This document shows, one piece after another, positions 13,736-20,903 of a stretch of DNA of 20,903 nt. Source of the stretch: an uncultured Eubacteriales bacterium (GTDB lineage Bacteria; Bacillota; Clostridia; Oscillospirales; Oscillospiraceae); assembly GCA_902475435.1 (NCBI GenBank), contig CABRZL010000028.1, positions 1-20,903 of the forward strand. The letters run 5' to 3'. The notes under the pieces were generated by a model that did no database searches, was not told where the DNA came from, and worked only from the letters and a program-made list of their open reading frames with translations. Made by a program: the position numbers and the translations under genes. Position 1 is the stretch's first letter, and the number at the start of each line of letters is the position of its first letter.

Positions 13736-15148
13736 ATGCAAGGAATTCGAGACAGTTATGCATACTATCTCTATCGTATCCTGCAAGCTTGGCTTTCCCG
13801 TCAGTGGCAGGAGAGCCTGGCCGTTCGATGGGTCACCGGGCAAACACCTGTTCATCCCTCTGTATTTGGAAATTGGCTCTCTGTGAAATTGCTCGGTTTC
13901 CTGCAAAATTTAATACGGAAACTAAAATTGGATCGGCTTCTATCCGGCAGCATTTTTCTGCACCCAGCACTATTTGCAGTCGGTGCGCTAGCCTTAGCGC
14001 CGATTCTGCCTACAATGGGCCTGTTGGCTTTAGCCGGATCTGGACTCGTTTCATTGCTGCTACGCATAAGCTTAGGTCAAAGCCTTTCCACAGGGAATAT
14101 TGGCCGATACGTTCTGTTATATGCGGCCATATATTTGTATGCCACGGCAACTTCAGCAACATTACGCGGCAGCCTGTTGCCAGGCCTACTTACAACGGCC
14201 TTTGTGTTGTTTTATTTTGTCGTTGCGGGCAGTAACTTTACGCAACAGCAGGTTCAACAAGCCGTTGCTGCCATCACACTGGCGGGGGGATTGGTTGCAC
14301 TCTATGGCTTTTATCAAATGGCGTTTCCAGAACGCTTTCGCAGCGTTTGGACGGATACCGACATGTTTTCGTCCATTACTTTTCGTGTTTACTCCACATT
14401 GGAGAACCCGAATGTGCTGGGAGAATATTTTCTTTTGGTTCTTCCCCTGAGCGCAGCGCTGATGCTAACAGCAAGAACCTGGCCCGGCCGTATTTTGTGC
14501 TTAGCCGCCTGTGGTGCGATGGGGATTTGCTTAATCGCCACCTACTCCAGGGGCTGTTATTTAGGCATTCTGCTGGCCATATTGTTGTTTTTGATATTAC
14601 TGGATCGACGGTTTTTACTTTTAGCCATCGTTGCAATTGTCTTAAGCCCGCTGTATTTGCCAGATTCCGTATTTACCAGACTAACTAGCATTGGAAATTT
14701 GACAGACTCATCTACATCCTACCGGGTATACATTTGGATGGGCACCTTGGCAATGTTAAAGGATTACTGGTTCTGCGGAATCGGCCCTGGAACGGCTGCA
14801 TTCAATCAAGTATACCCGGAATATGCCTATAACGCAATTGCTGCACCGCATTCCCATAATCTTTTTTTGCAGATCGTGTGCGATAGTGGAATTTGCGGCA
14901 TTTTAATATTCCTGTTGCTCATTGTAAGCTTTTACCGGATGATGTTTACGGCAATCCATCGAGAGCAAGACAGAACCGCGCGAGTCTTTCAAATTGCCGG
15001 CGTTTCCGCAGTCTCCGGATTTTTACTCCAGAGTATGACAGATTATACGTTTTATAATTACCGGGTAATGTTGCTCTTCTGGGGCGTTTTAGGACTTTGT
15101 GTGGTTTTCTGCCGTATAGGCACTTCAAAATCGGGAGGGGTATCATGA
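13736..15148 (+). CDS. O-antigen ligase/polymerase-family membrane protein (copy 2)
   Basis: A 470-residue polytopic protein paralogous to the one at 9109. It would polymerise or ligate lipid-linked polysaccharide at the outer face. Shared landmarks are VYSTLENPNVLGEY, TYSRGCYLGI, SSTSYRVYIWMGTLAMLKD and GIGPGTAAFNQVYPEYAYN, then the PHSHNLFLQIVCDSG loop histidines. About ten hydrophobic segments begin near residue 75. As in copy 1, the first ~70 residues are a basic, aromatic extension, here shorter. AGGAGG sits 7 bases upstream of the ATG. It opens module 2, divergent from the acetoacetate decarboxylase gene, and its TGA overlaps the next ATG. Compared with copy 1, the pair suggests two different polymers or two steps (polymerase versus ligase). 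Confidence 0.88.
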   Translation: MQGIRDSYAYYLYRILQAWLSRQWQESLAVRWVTGQTPVHPSVFGNWLSVKLLGFLQNLIRKLKLDRLLSGSIFLHPALFAVGALALAPILPTMGLLALAGSGLVSLLLRISLGQSLSTGNIGRYVLLYAAIYLYATATSATLRGSLLPGLLTTAFVLFYFVVAGSNFTQQQVQQAVAAITLAGGLVALYGFYQMAFPERFRSVWTDTDMFSSITFRVYSTLENPNVLGEYFLLVLPLSAALMLTARTWPGRILCLAACGAMGICLIATYSRGCYLGILLAILLFLILLDRRFLLLAIVAIVLSPLYLPDSVFTRLTSIGNLTDSSTSYRVYIWMGTLAMLKDYWFCGIGPGTAAFNQVYPEYAYNAIAAPHSHNLFLQIVCDSGICGILIFLLLIVSFYRMMFTAIHREQDRTARVFQIAGVSAVSGFLLQSMTDYTFYNYRVMLLFWGVLGLCVVFCRIGTSKSGGVS

Positions 15149-16257
15149 TCAAAGTGCTCCATATCTTGACCGACAGCAACATTGGCGGAGCCGGACGTTG
15201 CCTCATCAACTACCTCCAATATTATAATAAAAGCCGCTTTGATGTCAAAGTCGTGCTGCCGAAAAACAGCAAACTGATTCCAGAGGTAGAACAATACATA
15301 CCGGTGATTGCAGCAGATAACATTGCAGAAACATCTTTTTCTTTTGCTTCTCTTAAAGTCCTCAAACAAATTATTCGAGCGGAAGCTCCAGATATTGTAC
15401 ATACCCACGGCTCACTCAGCGGACGAATCGCCGCAAAGCAGTTGGGCGCCAAGGTGGTGTATACTCGTCACAGCGCATTCCCGGTCCCACGATATTTAAA
15501 AAGCGGTTTGGGCCATAGGCTTTACGGTTTGATCAACGCTCACTATGCGGATCGCATTATTGCAATCAGCCCCGCTTGTCAGCAAAATCTGTTAGACAGC
15601 GGTGTGCCTGGAGAAAAAATCGTCGTGATGATGAATGGCGCTGCTCCCATTCCGCGTCTATCAGATCTCCGGCGAAGAGAGCTGCGCCAAACGCTTCAAC
15701 TTCCAGAGTCCTGCTTTGTTGGTGGAATTTTGGCCCGACTGGAGCCATACAAAGGGCACATGCTTTTGTTGGCCGCAGCAAAATCACTCATGGATGCGGG
15801 GCGGGAATTTCGCTTCCTAATCGGAGGCAGTGGGCCGGAAGAAGGGAAACTACGCGCAAAGATCCAAGAACTTGGGTTAACCAATCACGTGTTTATGCTG
15901 GGATTTGTAGAAGATGTATCTGAAATACTCAACATTTTAGACGTACAGATAAACTGTTCCTGGGGAACAGAAGCATCCTCTTTATCCCTGATTGAGGGAA
16001 TGAGTCTGGGACTGGCTACGGTAGCCAGTGATTATGGCGGAAATCCCTGGCAGATAGAGGATGGGAAAACGGGGCTGCTGTTTCCTTCCGGGGACAGCGA
16101 TGCACTTCGAGATTGCCTTCAACGGCTGATGGACGAACCGGAATTACTCATGGAACTGAAAAAAAATGCTTTGGAGGCATATCAGTCTGAATTCACAGGG
16201 GAAATTTTTGCGGATAACGTGGAAAAGGTTTATAATCAGATTCTATATCGGAAATAG
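15145..16257 (+). CDS. GT4-family glycosyltransferase (module 2)
   Basis: A 370-residue GT-B retaining glycosyltransferase. Features are HILTDSNIGGAGRCLINYL at the N-terminus, VHTHGSLSGRIAAKQLG, YTRHSAF, MMNGAAPIPR, ARLEPYKGHMLLL, GGSGPEEGKLR and the EX7E motif Glu276...Glu284 (EASSLSLIE). It would extend the same lipid-linked saccharide as its neighbours; donor and acceptor are unknown. The ATG at 15145 is chosen over an in-frame upstream ATG at 15097 because GGGAGGGG precedes it and it forms the ATGA overlap with the ligase stop, a sign of translational coupling. The DUF4330 gene follows after 9 bases. Confidence 0.92.
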   Translation: MIKVLHILTDSNIGGAGRCLINYLQYYNKSRFDVKVVLPKNSKLIPEVEQYIPVIAADNIAETSFSFASLKVLKQIIRAEAPDIVHTHGSLSGRIAAKQLGAKVVYTRHSAFPVPRYLKSGLGHRLYGLINAHYADRIIAISPACQQNLLDSGVPGEKIVVMMNGAAPIPRLSDLRRRELRQTLQLPESCFVGGILARLEPYKGHMLLLAAAKSLMDAGREFRFLIGGSGPEEGKLRAKIQELGLTNHVFMLGFVEDVSEILNILDVQINCSWGTEASSLSLIEGMSLGLATVASDYGGNPWQIEDGKTGLLFPSGDSDALRDCLQRLMDEPELLMELKKNALEAYQSEFTGEIFADNVEKVYNQILYRK

Positions 16258-16266
16258 AGGTACGGC

Positions 16267-16737
16267 ATGGATTCAAAGATGTTTAAAATTCGTCCAAATT
16301 TTTTTGATATTTTACTGATAGCGCTGGTCCTGATCGTAGTGCTGGCCGCCTATTTTATTAGCCGCGGAAACGACGGTGACGAGAAGAACCGCCGCAGCTA
16401 TACAGTCGAACTAGTAGACGTATTGGATCAAAATGTAGATAAAGTTGCGGTCGGAGACACCGTTATTGATAAGGTAAAGAATCTGGACATGGGCGTGGTA
16501 ACGGATATCGAAGTCCAACCAGCTATGACGACACAACTGGACGAGGATACTATGATTCTTCAACAGGTTCCACGGGAAGGATATTCTTCTGTCATCCTCA
16601 CCATTGAATCTACTACCACAGAAACGGAATATTCCATCAATACAACAAGCGGTTATTTGGTACGAATCGGAGTAGAAGTATACTGTGCGGCGGGAGCCCT
16701 GGAGGCCGGCGGCTATTTAACGGGGGTTGCGCGATGA
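16267..16737 (+). CDS. DUF4330 membrane protein (copy 2)
   Basis: A 156-residue bitopic protein. A basic N-terminus (KMFKIRPNFFD) leads into one hydrophobic segment at about 14-32, then an extracytoplasmic domain: SYTVELVDVLDQNVDKVAVGDTVIDKVKNLDMGVVTDIEVQP is the family-defining strand and GD/GVV.DI region, at about 44-85 and here given as pattern only. Later come SVILTIES and a GYLVRIGVEVY strand. It shares the VGD.V.D...G.V..IE..PA pattern with copy 3 and more weakly with copy 1. RBS AGAGG sits 6 bases upstream. Its stop overlaps a possible ATG of the next gene. Function unknown. Confidence 0.78.
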   Translation: MDSKMFKIRPNFFDILLIALVLIVVLAAYFISRGNDGDEKNRRSYTVELVDVLDQNVDKVAVGDTVIDKVKNLDMGVVTDIEVQPAMTTQLDEDTMILQQVPREGYSSVILTIESTTTETEYSINTTSGYLVRIGVEVYCAAGALEAGGYLTGVAR

Positions 16738-16751
16738 GAGGAGCCGAACCA

Positions 16752-17219
16752 ATGAAAAAAAGAAAACATCGACTCACCTGGTTTGATTACCTGCTGCTTC
16801 TCATTCTGCTTGCACTTGTGACAGGAACCTGCTTGAAATTTTTTGGCAGGGAATATACTTCGCTCTCCAACAGAGAAACAAACTTTACTTACCAGATGAT
16901 GCTTTTCGGCGCCACAGATTTTGTGACGGAAGCATTGCAGGTAGGCGACCCGGTATACGATGGAAGTCTGAACAGCAATGTAGGCGTGATAGAACACATA
17001 GAGATCGCCCCAGCAGAAACAGAGGTAACTCGAGCGGACGGTACGATTGCAATGGGTACCGATGCGAGCCGCAATGATGTTGTCCTTACAATTTGTGCTT
17101 CAGGCCAAGAGCTCGAAGATGGCTATCGGCTGGGTGACTATAAAATAACGGATACTTTAAGTGATGTGTTTTATACCAAATATGTCCTGTGGTATGGGAC
17201 GATAACATCCATTGACTGA
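16752..17219 (+). CDS. DUF4330 membrane protein (copy 3)
   Basis: A 155-residue bitopic protein: basic start MKKRKHRLTWFDY, hydrophobic segment at about 12-30, then an extracytoplasmic domain with TYQMMLFGATDFVTEALQVGD, VYDG, GVIEHIEIAPAE and VVLTICASG, the same layout as copy 2. I prefer the ATG at 16752 because AGAGGAG lies 8 bases upstream. The in-frame ATG at 16734 overlaps the previous stop (ATGA) but lacks a clear Shine-Dalgarno; it would add six residues. Two adjacent diverged copies suggest a tandem duplication, and they may form a heteromer. It is followed after 9 bases by the second GT4-CsaB fusion. Confidence 0.78.
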   Translation: MKKRKHRLTWFDYLLLLILLALVTGTCLKFFGREYTSLSNRETNFTYQMMLFGATDFVTEALQVGDPVYDGSLNSNVGVIEHIEIAPAETEVTRADGTIAMGTDASRNDVVLTICASGQELEDGYRLGDYKITDTLSDVFYTKYVLWYGTITSID

Positions 17220-17228
17220 GGTGACGCA

Positions 17229-19457
17229 ATGAAGATACTCATGGCCCTTATGAGCCTTGAAATTGGCGGTGCAGAAACCCATGTGGTAGAACTGGCCAAA
17301 GAACTGAATTATCGAGGCCATGAGATCCTTGTTGCGTCCAACGGCGGGGCATACACAAAAGCGTTGGAGGCGGCAGGGATACGGCACGTGAAGATCCCCA
17401 TGCACCGTCGGAATCTCTACGCAATGTTGAAATCACTTCGGCAGCTTCGGCAACTGATTCAGTCGGAAAATCCAGATTTAGTCCATGCTCATGCGCGTAT
17501 TCCGGCATTTCTCTGCGGTATTTTGCAGAGATCCATGCATTTCCCCCTGCTGACTACAGCACACGGTGTGTTCAAGGTAACGCCAATTCTTAGAATCATG
17601 ACCTGCTGGGGAGATCGAACCGTGGCAATCAGTCAGGATATCCGCTCCTATCTTATGGAAAACTATCAGGTTCCTTCTGATTTAATTCACATGACCATCA
17701 ATGGTATTGATACGGAATTGTTTCGCCCAATGTCACCCGACCAAACTGTGAAACAAGCGCTAAACCTGGGAGACGGCCCTGTCATAGCACTGGTAAGCCG
17801 GTTGGATGATCCCAGTGCACTCGCAGCCGAGAGCCTCATACGCATTGCCCCGGATCTATCCCGGAAAATTTCTGGTGTGGAGATCCTTGTGGTTGGCGGC
17901 GGAGATCAGGCGCCGAAGCTCGACAAACTGGTACAATCCGTTAACAGCCGCTGTGGAAGGACCATAGTGCATATGACAGGTCCAAGGACCGATGTGGCTG
18001 CACTTCTATCACTGGCAGATGTATTTGTAGGCGTCAGCCGGTCGGCATTGGAAGCCATGAGCTCCGGGAAACCGGTAATTTTGGCTGGCGGCGAGGGCTA
18101 TGGAGGTATTTTTACGGCGGATACAATGGCTGCAGCCCAAGAAACAAATTTTTGCTGCCGCGGGAACAGCGCCGTGACTGATAAGGTGTTGCTACGCGAT
18201 CTGATTACAGTGCTGTGTATGCCTGAGGCAGAACGGCAACAACTGGGACAACTGGGCCGTAAAATGGTCCAAAAACAGTATTCTGTCCACCGTATGGCCG
18301 AAGATTATTTAACAGTCTATTGGCATCTTCTGCATCCAGATTATCCCGCCACAGCGGTCATTTCCGGATACTATGGTTACGGAAACTTAGGGGACGATGC
18401 AATCCTCCTGGCAATCAGCCGTCAGATTGCGCAGCTGGAACAGCCCGTTCGGCTAGTAGTTCTATCCCGATCCCCGCAGGAGACTACTGGAAAGTATGGT
18501 CTTAGAGCTGTAAAACGATTTTCCCCAATTGGTGTATACCGAGCCGTGCGAAACTGTGATGTGCTCATTTCCGGAGGCGGCAGCCTGCTCCAAGATAAGA
18601 CATCTGTCAGATCTCTCTATTATTATTTGGGCATCATTCGCCTGGCCCAACGGCTGCAAAAGCCCGTTTTTCTCTGGTCCAATGGGATCGGTCCACTGTG
18701 CCGGTCAAGTAGCCGAGAAAAAGTCCGTAACACATTGAAGACCTGTGACATGATTACGCTTCGGGATGAAGCTTCTCTTCAAACCCTTCGAGACTTGGGA
18801 CTCATTCAAAAAGATTTGATGATTACAGAGGATCCGGCCTTTGCGCTCCAAATTCCCTCTCAAGTCCAATCCAGACAACGCTTGAAACAAATAGGGATTG
18901 ATTGGGAACAATCAATCGTGGGGATATCCGTCCGTCCGTCGGAAGGAATGGATCGGGCCGTGGATGAATTCGCCACATTAGGGGATCGAATTGTTCAGGA
19001 GCTTGGCAGACGTGTCGTATTCTTGGTTATGCAGGAATCTGAGGATGGACACGTTATCTCAAAGATACAGCAAAAAATGCAGGAAACGTCATATATTATC
19101 AAATCTACAGATCATCCGGAGGAGATGCTGGGTATCATTGGTTGTATGGACGCTTTGATTTCAATGCGGCTTCATACCATTATCTTTGCAGCCAAAGCAC
19201 GGGTGCCGACACTGGGCTGTATTTATGATCCCAAGATCGACGCATTTTTAAAACGTTTAAACATGCCAAATTGCGGTACCCCACAAAACATGCAGGCAAC
19301 AACCGCATTGTCAGAGCTGAAAGATCTGCTGGATCATCATGAGACTGTCCGTGATCGTTTGGACTGCCAAGTCCGGGAAATCGAACAGGGAACGGGTAAA
19401 GCCATAGAATTATTTCAACAATTGTTGAAAACCAATGTAAAGAAAAAAATACATTAG
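17229..19457 (+). CDS. csaB: GT4-like glycosyltransferase fused to CsaB-type pyruvyl transferase (copy 2)
   Basis: A 742-residue fusion paralogous to the one at 10638. The N-terminal GT domain (1-~365) starts with MSLEIGGAETHVVELAKEL and includes VHAHARIPAF, TTAHGVF, TINGIDTELF and GVSRSALEAMSSGKP. The second Glu of EX7E is Glu275, but the first is replaced (Val/Gly), and the usual GRL...KG loop reads SRLDDPS. The C-terminal CsaB domain has GYYGYGNLGDD (380-390), GGGSLLQD (449-456), SNGIGPL, RDEAS and SMRLHTIIFAA (from 645), then IYDPKIDAFL; these are closer to classical CsaB motifs than copy 1. Likely role: pyruvate ketal addition from PEP on a cell-wall polymer, coupled to a sugar transfer. 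RBS AGGTGA. Confidence 0.9.
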   Translation: MKILMALMSLEIGGAETHVVELAKELNYRGHEILVASNGGAYTKALEAAGIRHVKIPMHRRNLYAMLKSLRQLRQLIQSENPDLVHAHARIPAFLCGILQRSMHFPLLTTAHGVFKVTPILRIMTCWGDRTVAISQDIRSYLMENYQVPSDLIHMTINGIDTELFRPMSPDQTVKQALNLGDGPVIALVSRLDDPSALAAESLIRIAPDLSRKISGVEILVVGGGDQAPKLDKLVQSVNSRCGRTIVHMTGPRTDVAALLSLADVFVGVSRSALEAMSSGKPVILAGGEGYGGIFTADTMAAAQETNFCCRGNSAVTDKVLLRDLITVLCMPEAERQQLGQLGRKMVQKQYSVHRMAEDYLTVYWHLLHPDYPATAVISGYYGYGNLGDDAILLAISRQIAQLEQPVRLVVLSRSPQETTGKYGLRAVKRFSPIGVYRAVRNCDVLISGGGSLLQDKTSVRSLYYYLGIIRLAQRLQKPVFLWSNGIGPLCRSSSREKVRNTLKTCDMITLRDEASLQTLRDLGLIQKDLMITEDPAFALQIPSQVQSRQRLKQIGIDWEQSIVGISVRPSEGMDRAVDEFATLGDRIVQELGRRVVFLVMQESEDGHVISKIQQKMQETSYIIKSTDHPEEMLGIIGCMDALISMRLHTIIFAAKARVPTLGCIYDPKIDAFLKRLNMPNCGTPQNMQATTALSELKDLLDHHETVRDRLDCQVREIEQGTGKAIELFQQLLKTNVKKKIH

Positions 19458-19482
19458 CACGCTTTTACCATTCCCGCATCTC

Positions 19483-19511
19483 TTGCGGCTTTGCTATATT
19501 TCGTTTATAAT
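19483..19511 (+). promoter_or_regulatory. Sigma-A promoter of the FliB-like gene
   Basis: TTGCGG (19483-19488), 17-base spacer, perfect TATAAT (19506-19511). The -35 lies on the right arm of a small CCGCA/TGCGG hairpin that is at best a weak terminator for module 2. I see no strong terminator after 19457. Confidence 0.7.
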
Positions 19512-19544
19512 ATATACAGGAATTACAAGGAGGAGGTAAGCTCC

Positions 19545-20483
19545 ATGAAACATATTAGGCCGACCTATTGCGAGCAGTTCTACTGTACAGGTGAAAGCTG
19601 TCCCGCCCCCTGTCCGGCACCATTGGATATGACCTGGACCAGAGCGGTAGGCGAGTTCTGTGAGACCGGTCTATCGTTGGCCTGTCCCAAAGCTGCAACG
19701 CTGATTCTACAGCATGCTGAAAAAACTACATTTCATCAAGAACATGACACCCTGCCGCCTGACAAACTATCCGAAACAGAACAGGAGTATTTGGCTCGAA
19801 TTCTTGATGCCAGAAAAACAATGGATCTACTGCTTCAAGATCGGGATATGGGTTATCGGCCAAGCATAGTCCTAGCGCTTACCTATGGTGCAGAATTTGA
19901 TCCGTTAATTACTGCAAAAAATCGATATGCCTACGAAGAATTGGATTGGGGATTTACAGAGCAGCCAAATCGGCAATTTCAGGCTGTAGTGCAGCTGACC
20001 GGAAGCTGGGAGCATAAACGCACCGATATGTGCAGTATCCTCTCGGAATTTCAACAGCTGTGTATTGGTGATACCATACTGGATAATCATTTAAGTGAAA
20101 CCCTGAAGTTATTTCAAACCATCAGCGGCGAAGAATACAGGATTATGCGGGATCAGTTCGACCGCTATATGGAACAAAAGCCACACTTATTTGAAAATTT
20201 ACTATTGTACTATGTCCATCGCTACTTTTTGTCGGATACAAATCTACAGACGGTAGAACCTGGCGTCAAGTTGATGGCTGTAAGCGCTGCTCTTTTGCGG
20301 GCGTTAGCAGCTCGTATCTGGAAAGAAACCGGTAACTTAACCGAAGATACATTTACAGTACTATGCTGGCACTATTCCAGATGCACCGAGGAAAATCAGA
20401 AGGTCTATCAAACCATTTGCGGGCGTTTCTGCCAATCTCCTCTATATAGCTGGGAACGGCTTCAACGTCTGCTTTGGCGATAA
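19545..20483 (+). CDS. Compact FliB-like (flagellin lysine-N-methylase-like) protein
   Basis: A 312-residue protein resembling FliB, which methylates flagellin lysines in Salmonella and has many clostridial relatives. The start KHIRPTYCEQFYC, the cysteines at 9, 14, 19 and 23, the segment LSLACPKAATLIL and the C-terminal HLFENLLLYYVHRYFL and HYSRCTEENQKVY all fit. However, typical members are about 400 residues and carry a cysteine-rich region (CPFL...GLC...CR.YPR) between the first cysteine cluster and LSLSCPEAA. Here that interval is about 15-20 residues, and the usual CC pair is CP. It may be an inactive or re-purposed variant. No flagellar gene is nearby. The ATG at 19545 follows AGGAGGAGG and lies after the promoter. 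Confidence 0.7.
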   Translation: MKHIRPTYCEQFYCTGESCPAPCPAPLDMTWTRAVGEFCETGLSLACPKAATLILQHAEKTTFHQEHDTLPPDKLSETEQEYLARILDARKTMDLLLQDRDMGYRPSIVLALTYGAEFDPLITAKNRYAYEELDWGFTEQPNRQFQAVVQLTGSWEHKRTDMCSILSEFQQLCIGDTILDNHLSETLKLFQTISGEEYRIMRDQFDRYMEQKPHLFENLLLYYVHRYFLSDTNLQTVEPGVKLMAVSAALLRALAARIWKETGNLTEDTFTVLCWHYSRCTEENQKVYQTICGRFCQSPLYSWERLQRLLWR

Positions 20484-20527
20484 AAGGTTTGAACGCTTCT
20501 CATTGTTCTTTTCTGCTCAAAATGGAA

Positions 20528-20561
20528 ACAAGCAGTACCTAAACAGTACTGCTTGTTTTTT
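20528..20561 (+). terminator. Strong intrinsic terminator between convergent genes
   Basis: Perfect 11-bp stem ACAAGCAGTAC (20528-20538) and GTACTGCTTGT (20546-20556), 7-base loop, T-run to 20561 on the plus strand. The minus strand has TTTCCATTTTG after the stem, so it may also end the DHHW gene. The T-run overlaps that gene's stop codon. Confidence 0.92.
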
Positions 20562-20903
20562 AATCTGCGGAACTTTCTTCCATGTACGACCCTGATTCCT
20601 CTGCAGAGTTTGTTGAATCTTCAGACGTCACAGTATCCTCTGGAGCGGCGTTTGTCGTCCCACCACTTGTATCTTCACTCGCCTGGGAGGTAAGTACATC
20701 TGTCAACGAAGTATCTTTCAAAAACGTATCCGCGCTGTAAAGATATAACACGTCGGTGATGCCATAACTGTTGAGAACAGAATCAATGTTATCATAATAG
20801 TATCGAGGATCTATCATAATAATATTTTCATAATAGGGAATCAGAAATTGCATAAAACAGTTGGCATAAGAGTCCTTAAAGACCAGGAGATTACGGCTGT
20901 TAT
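20560..20903 (-). CDS. DHHW-family protein, C-terminal part
   Basis: The last 113 codons of a minus-strand gene running off the right edge; the start is not in the window. The visible part begins NSRNLLVFKDSYANCF, then FLIPYYENIIMIDPRYY, then NIDSVLNSYGITDVLYLYS, ending in DTSLTDVL. This matches the C-terminal block of DHHW proteins, SGNH-hydrolase/AlgX-like extracytoplasmic proteins, where the KDSYAN segment follows the DHHW motif. They are often found near acyltransferase (MBOAT) genes for surface-polymer acetylation, but the neighbour is not visible. After residue ~70 of the visible part comes a 43-residue low-complexity tail rich in Ser, Thr, Glu and Asp with no family resemblance. Confidence 0.75.
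   Translation of the reverse strand, partial: NSRNLLVFKDSYANCFMQFLIPYYENIIMIDPRYYYDNIDSVLNSYGITDVLYLYSADTFLKDTSLTDVLTSQASEDTSGGTTNAAPEDTVTSEDSTNSAEESGSYMEESSAD

Noticed and set aside
13672..14235. 187-residue plus-strand frame overlapping the start of the second O-antigen ligase gene
   Set aside because: It is out of frame with the ligase, begins within the adc promoter region, and its translation has no membrane spans or motifs. The AGGAGG belongs to the ATG at 13736.
1..20903. CRISPR array, insertion sequence, prophage or integrative element
   Set aside because: No regularly spaced repeats, transposase, integrase or terminal repeats were recognised. The locus reads as chromosomal genes with ordinary promoters and terminators.

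Overview
The window looks like a chromosomal stretch of a low-to-mid GC Gram-positive anaerobe of the class Clostridia, most likely an Oscillospiraceae/Ruminococcaceae-type gut organism. The basis is the strong AGGAGG-type ribosome binding sites, sigma-A promoters with 17-base spacers, the mix of families (clostridial acetoacetate decarboxylase, Noc-like ParB, FliB-like protein, CsaB, DUF4330, DHHW), and the absence of Gram-negative envelope genes. The taxonomic call is an inference. No rRNA, tRNA, CRISPR array, transposase or phage gene was seen.

Left part (1-5760) is ordinary chromosome made of short transcription units. It holds the tail of an aminoglycoside 6-adenylyltransferase-like gene and a minus-strand unit with a small membrane protein and aldose 1-epimerase. 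Next come an ASCH-domain protein, a minus-strand pair of an HsdA-like short-chain dehydrogenase and a ketosteroid-isomerase-like small protein, and a solitary Noc-like ParB protein. A leaderless SLH-like protein and a nitroreductase follow on the plus strand.

The centre (5814-19457) is a cell-surface polysaccharide locus on the plus strand, made of two paralogous modules. Module 1 is a MurJ/MOP-type flippase, a GT4 glycosyltransferase, a DUF4330 protein, an O-antigen ligase/polymerase, and a 742-residue fusion of a GT4 glycosyltransferase to a CsaB-type pyruvyl transferase. Module 2 is an O-antigen ligase/polymerase, a GT4, two DUF4330 proteins and a second 742-residue GT4-CsaB fusion. A minus-strand acetoacetate decarboxylase gene with its own promoter sits between them. 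Genes within each module are tightly packed, several with 4-base ATGA overlaps. CsaB enzymes add pyruvate ketals to secondary cell-wall polymers, the ligand of SLH domains, so the locus probably builds, exports, polymerises or attaches, and pyruvylates such a polymer. The repeated fusion plus DUF4330 arrangement is the most interesting feature here.

The right part (19458-20903) carries a compact FliB-like protein that lacks the usual central cysteine region, a strong bidirectional terminator, and the C-terminal end of a minus-strand DHHW-family protein that runs off the window.

Protein families were recognised by eye from motifs; no database search was run. Alignments to named enzymes are from memory and should be recomputed.
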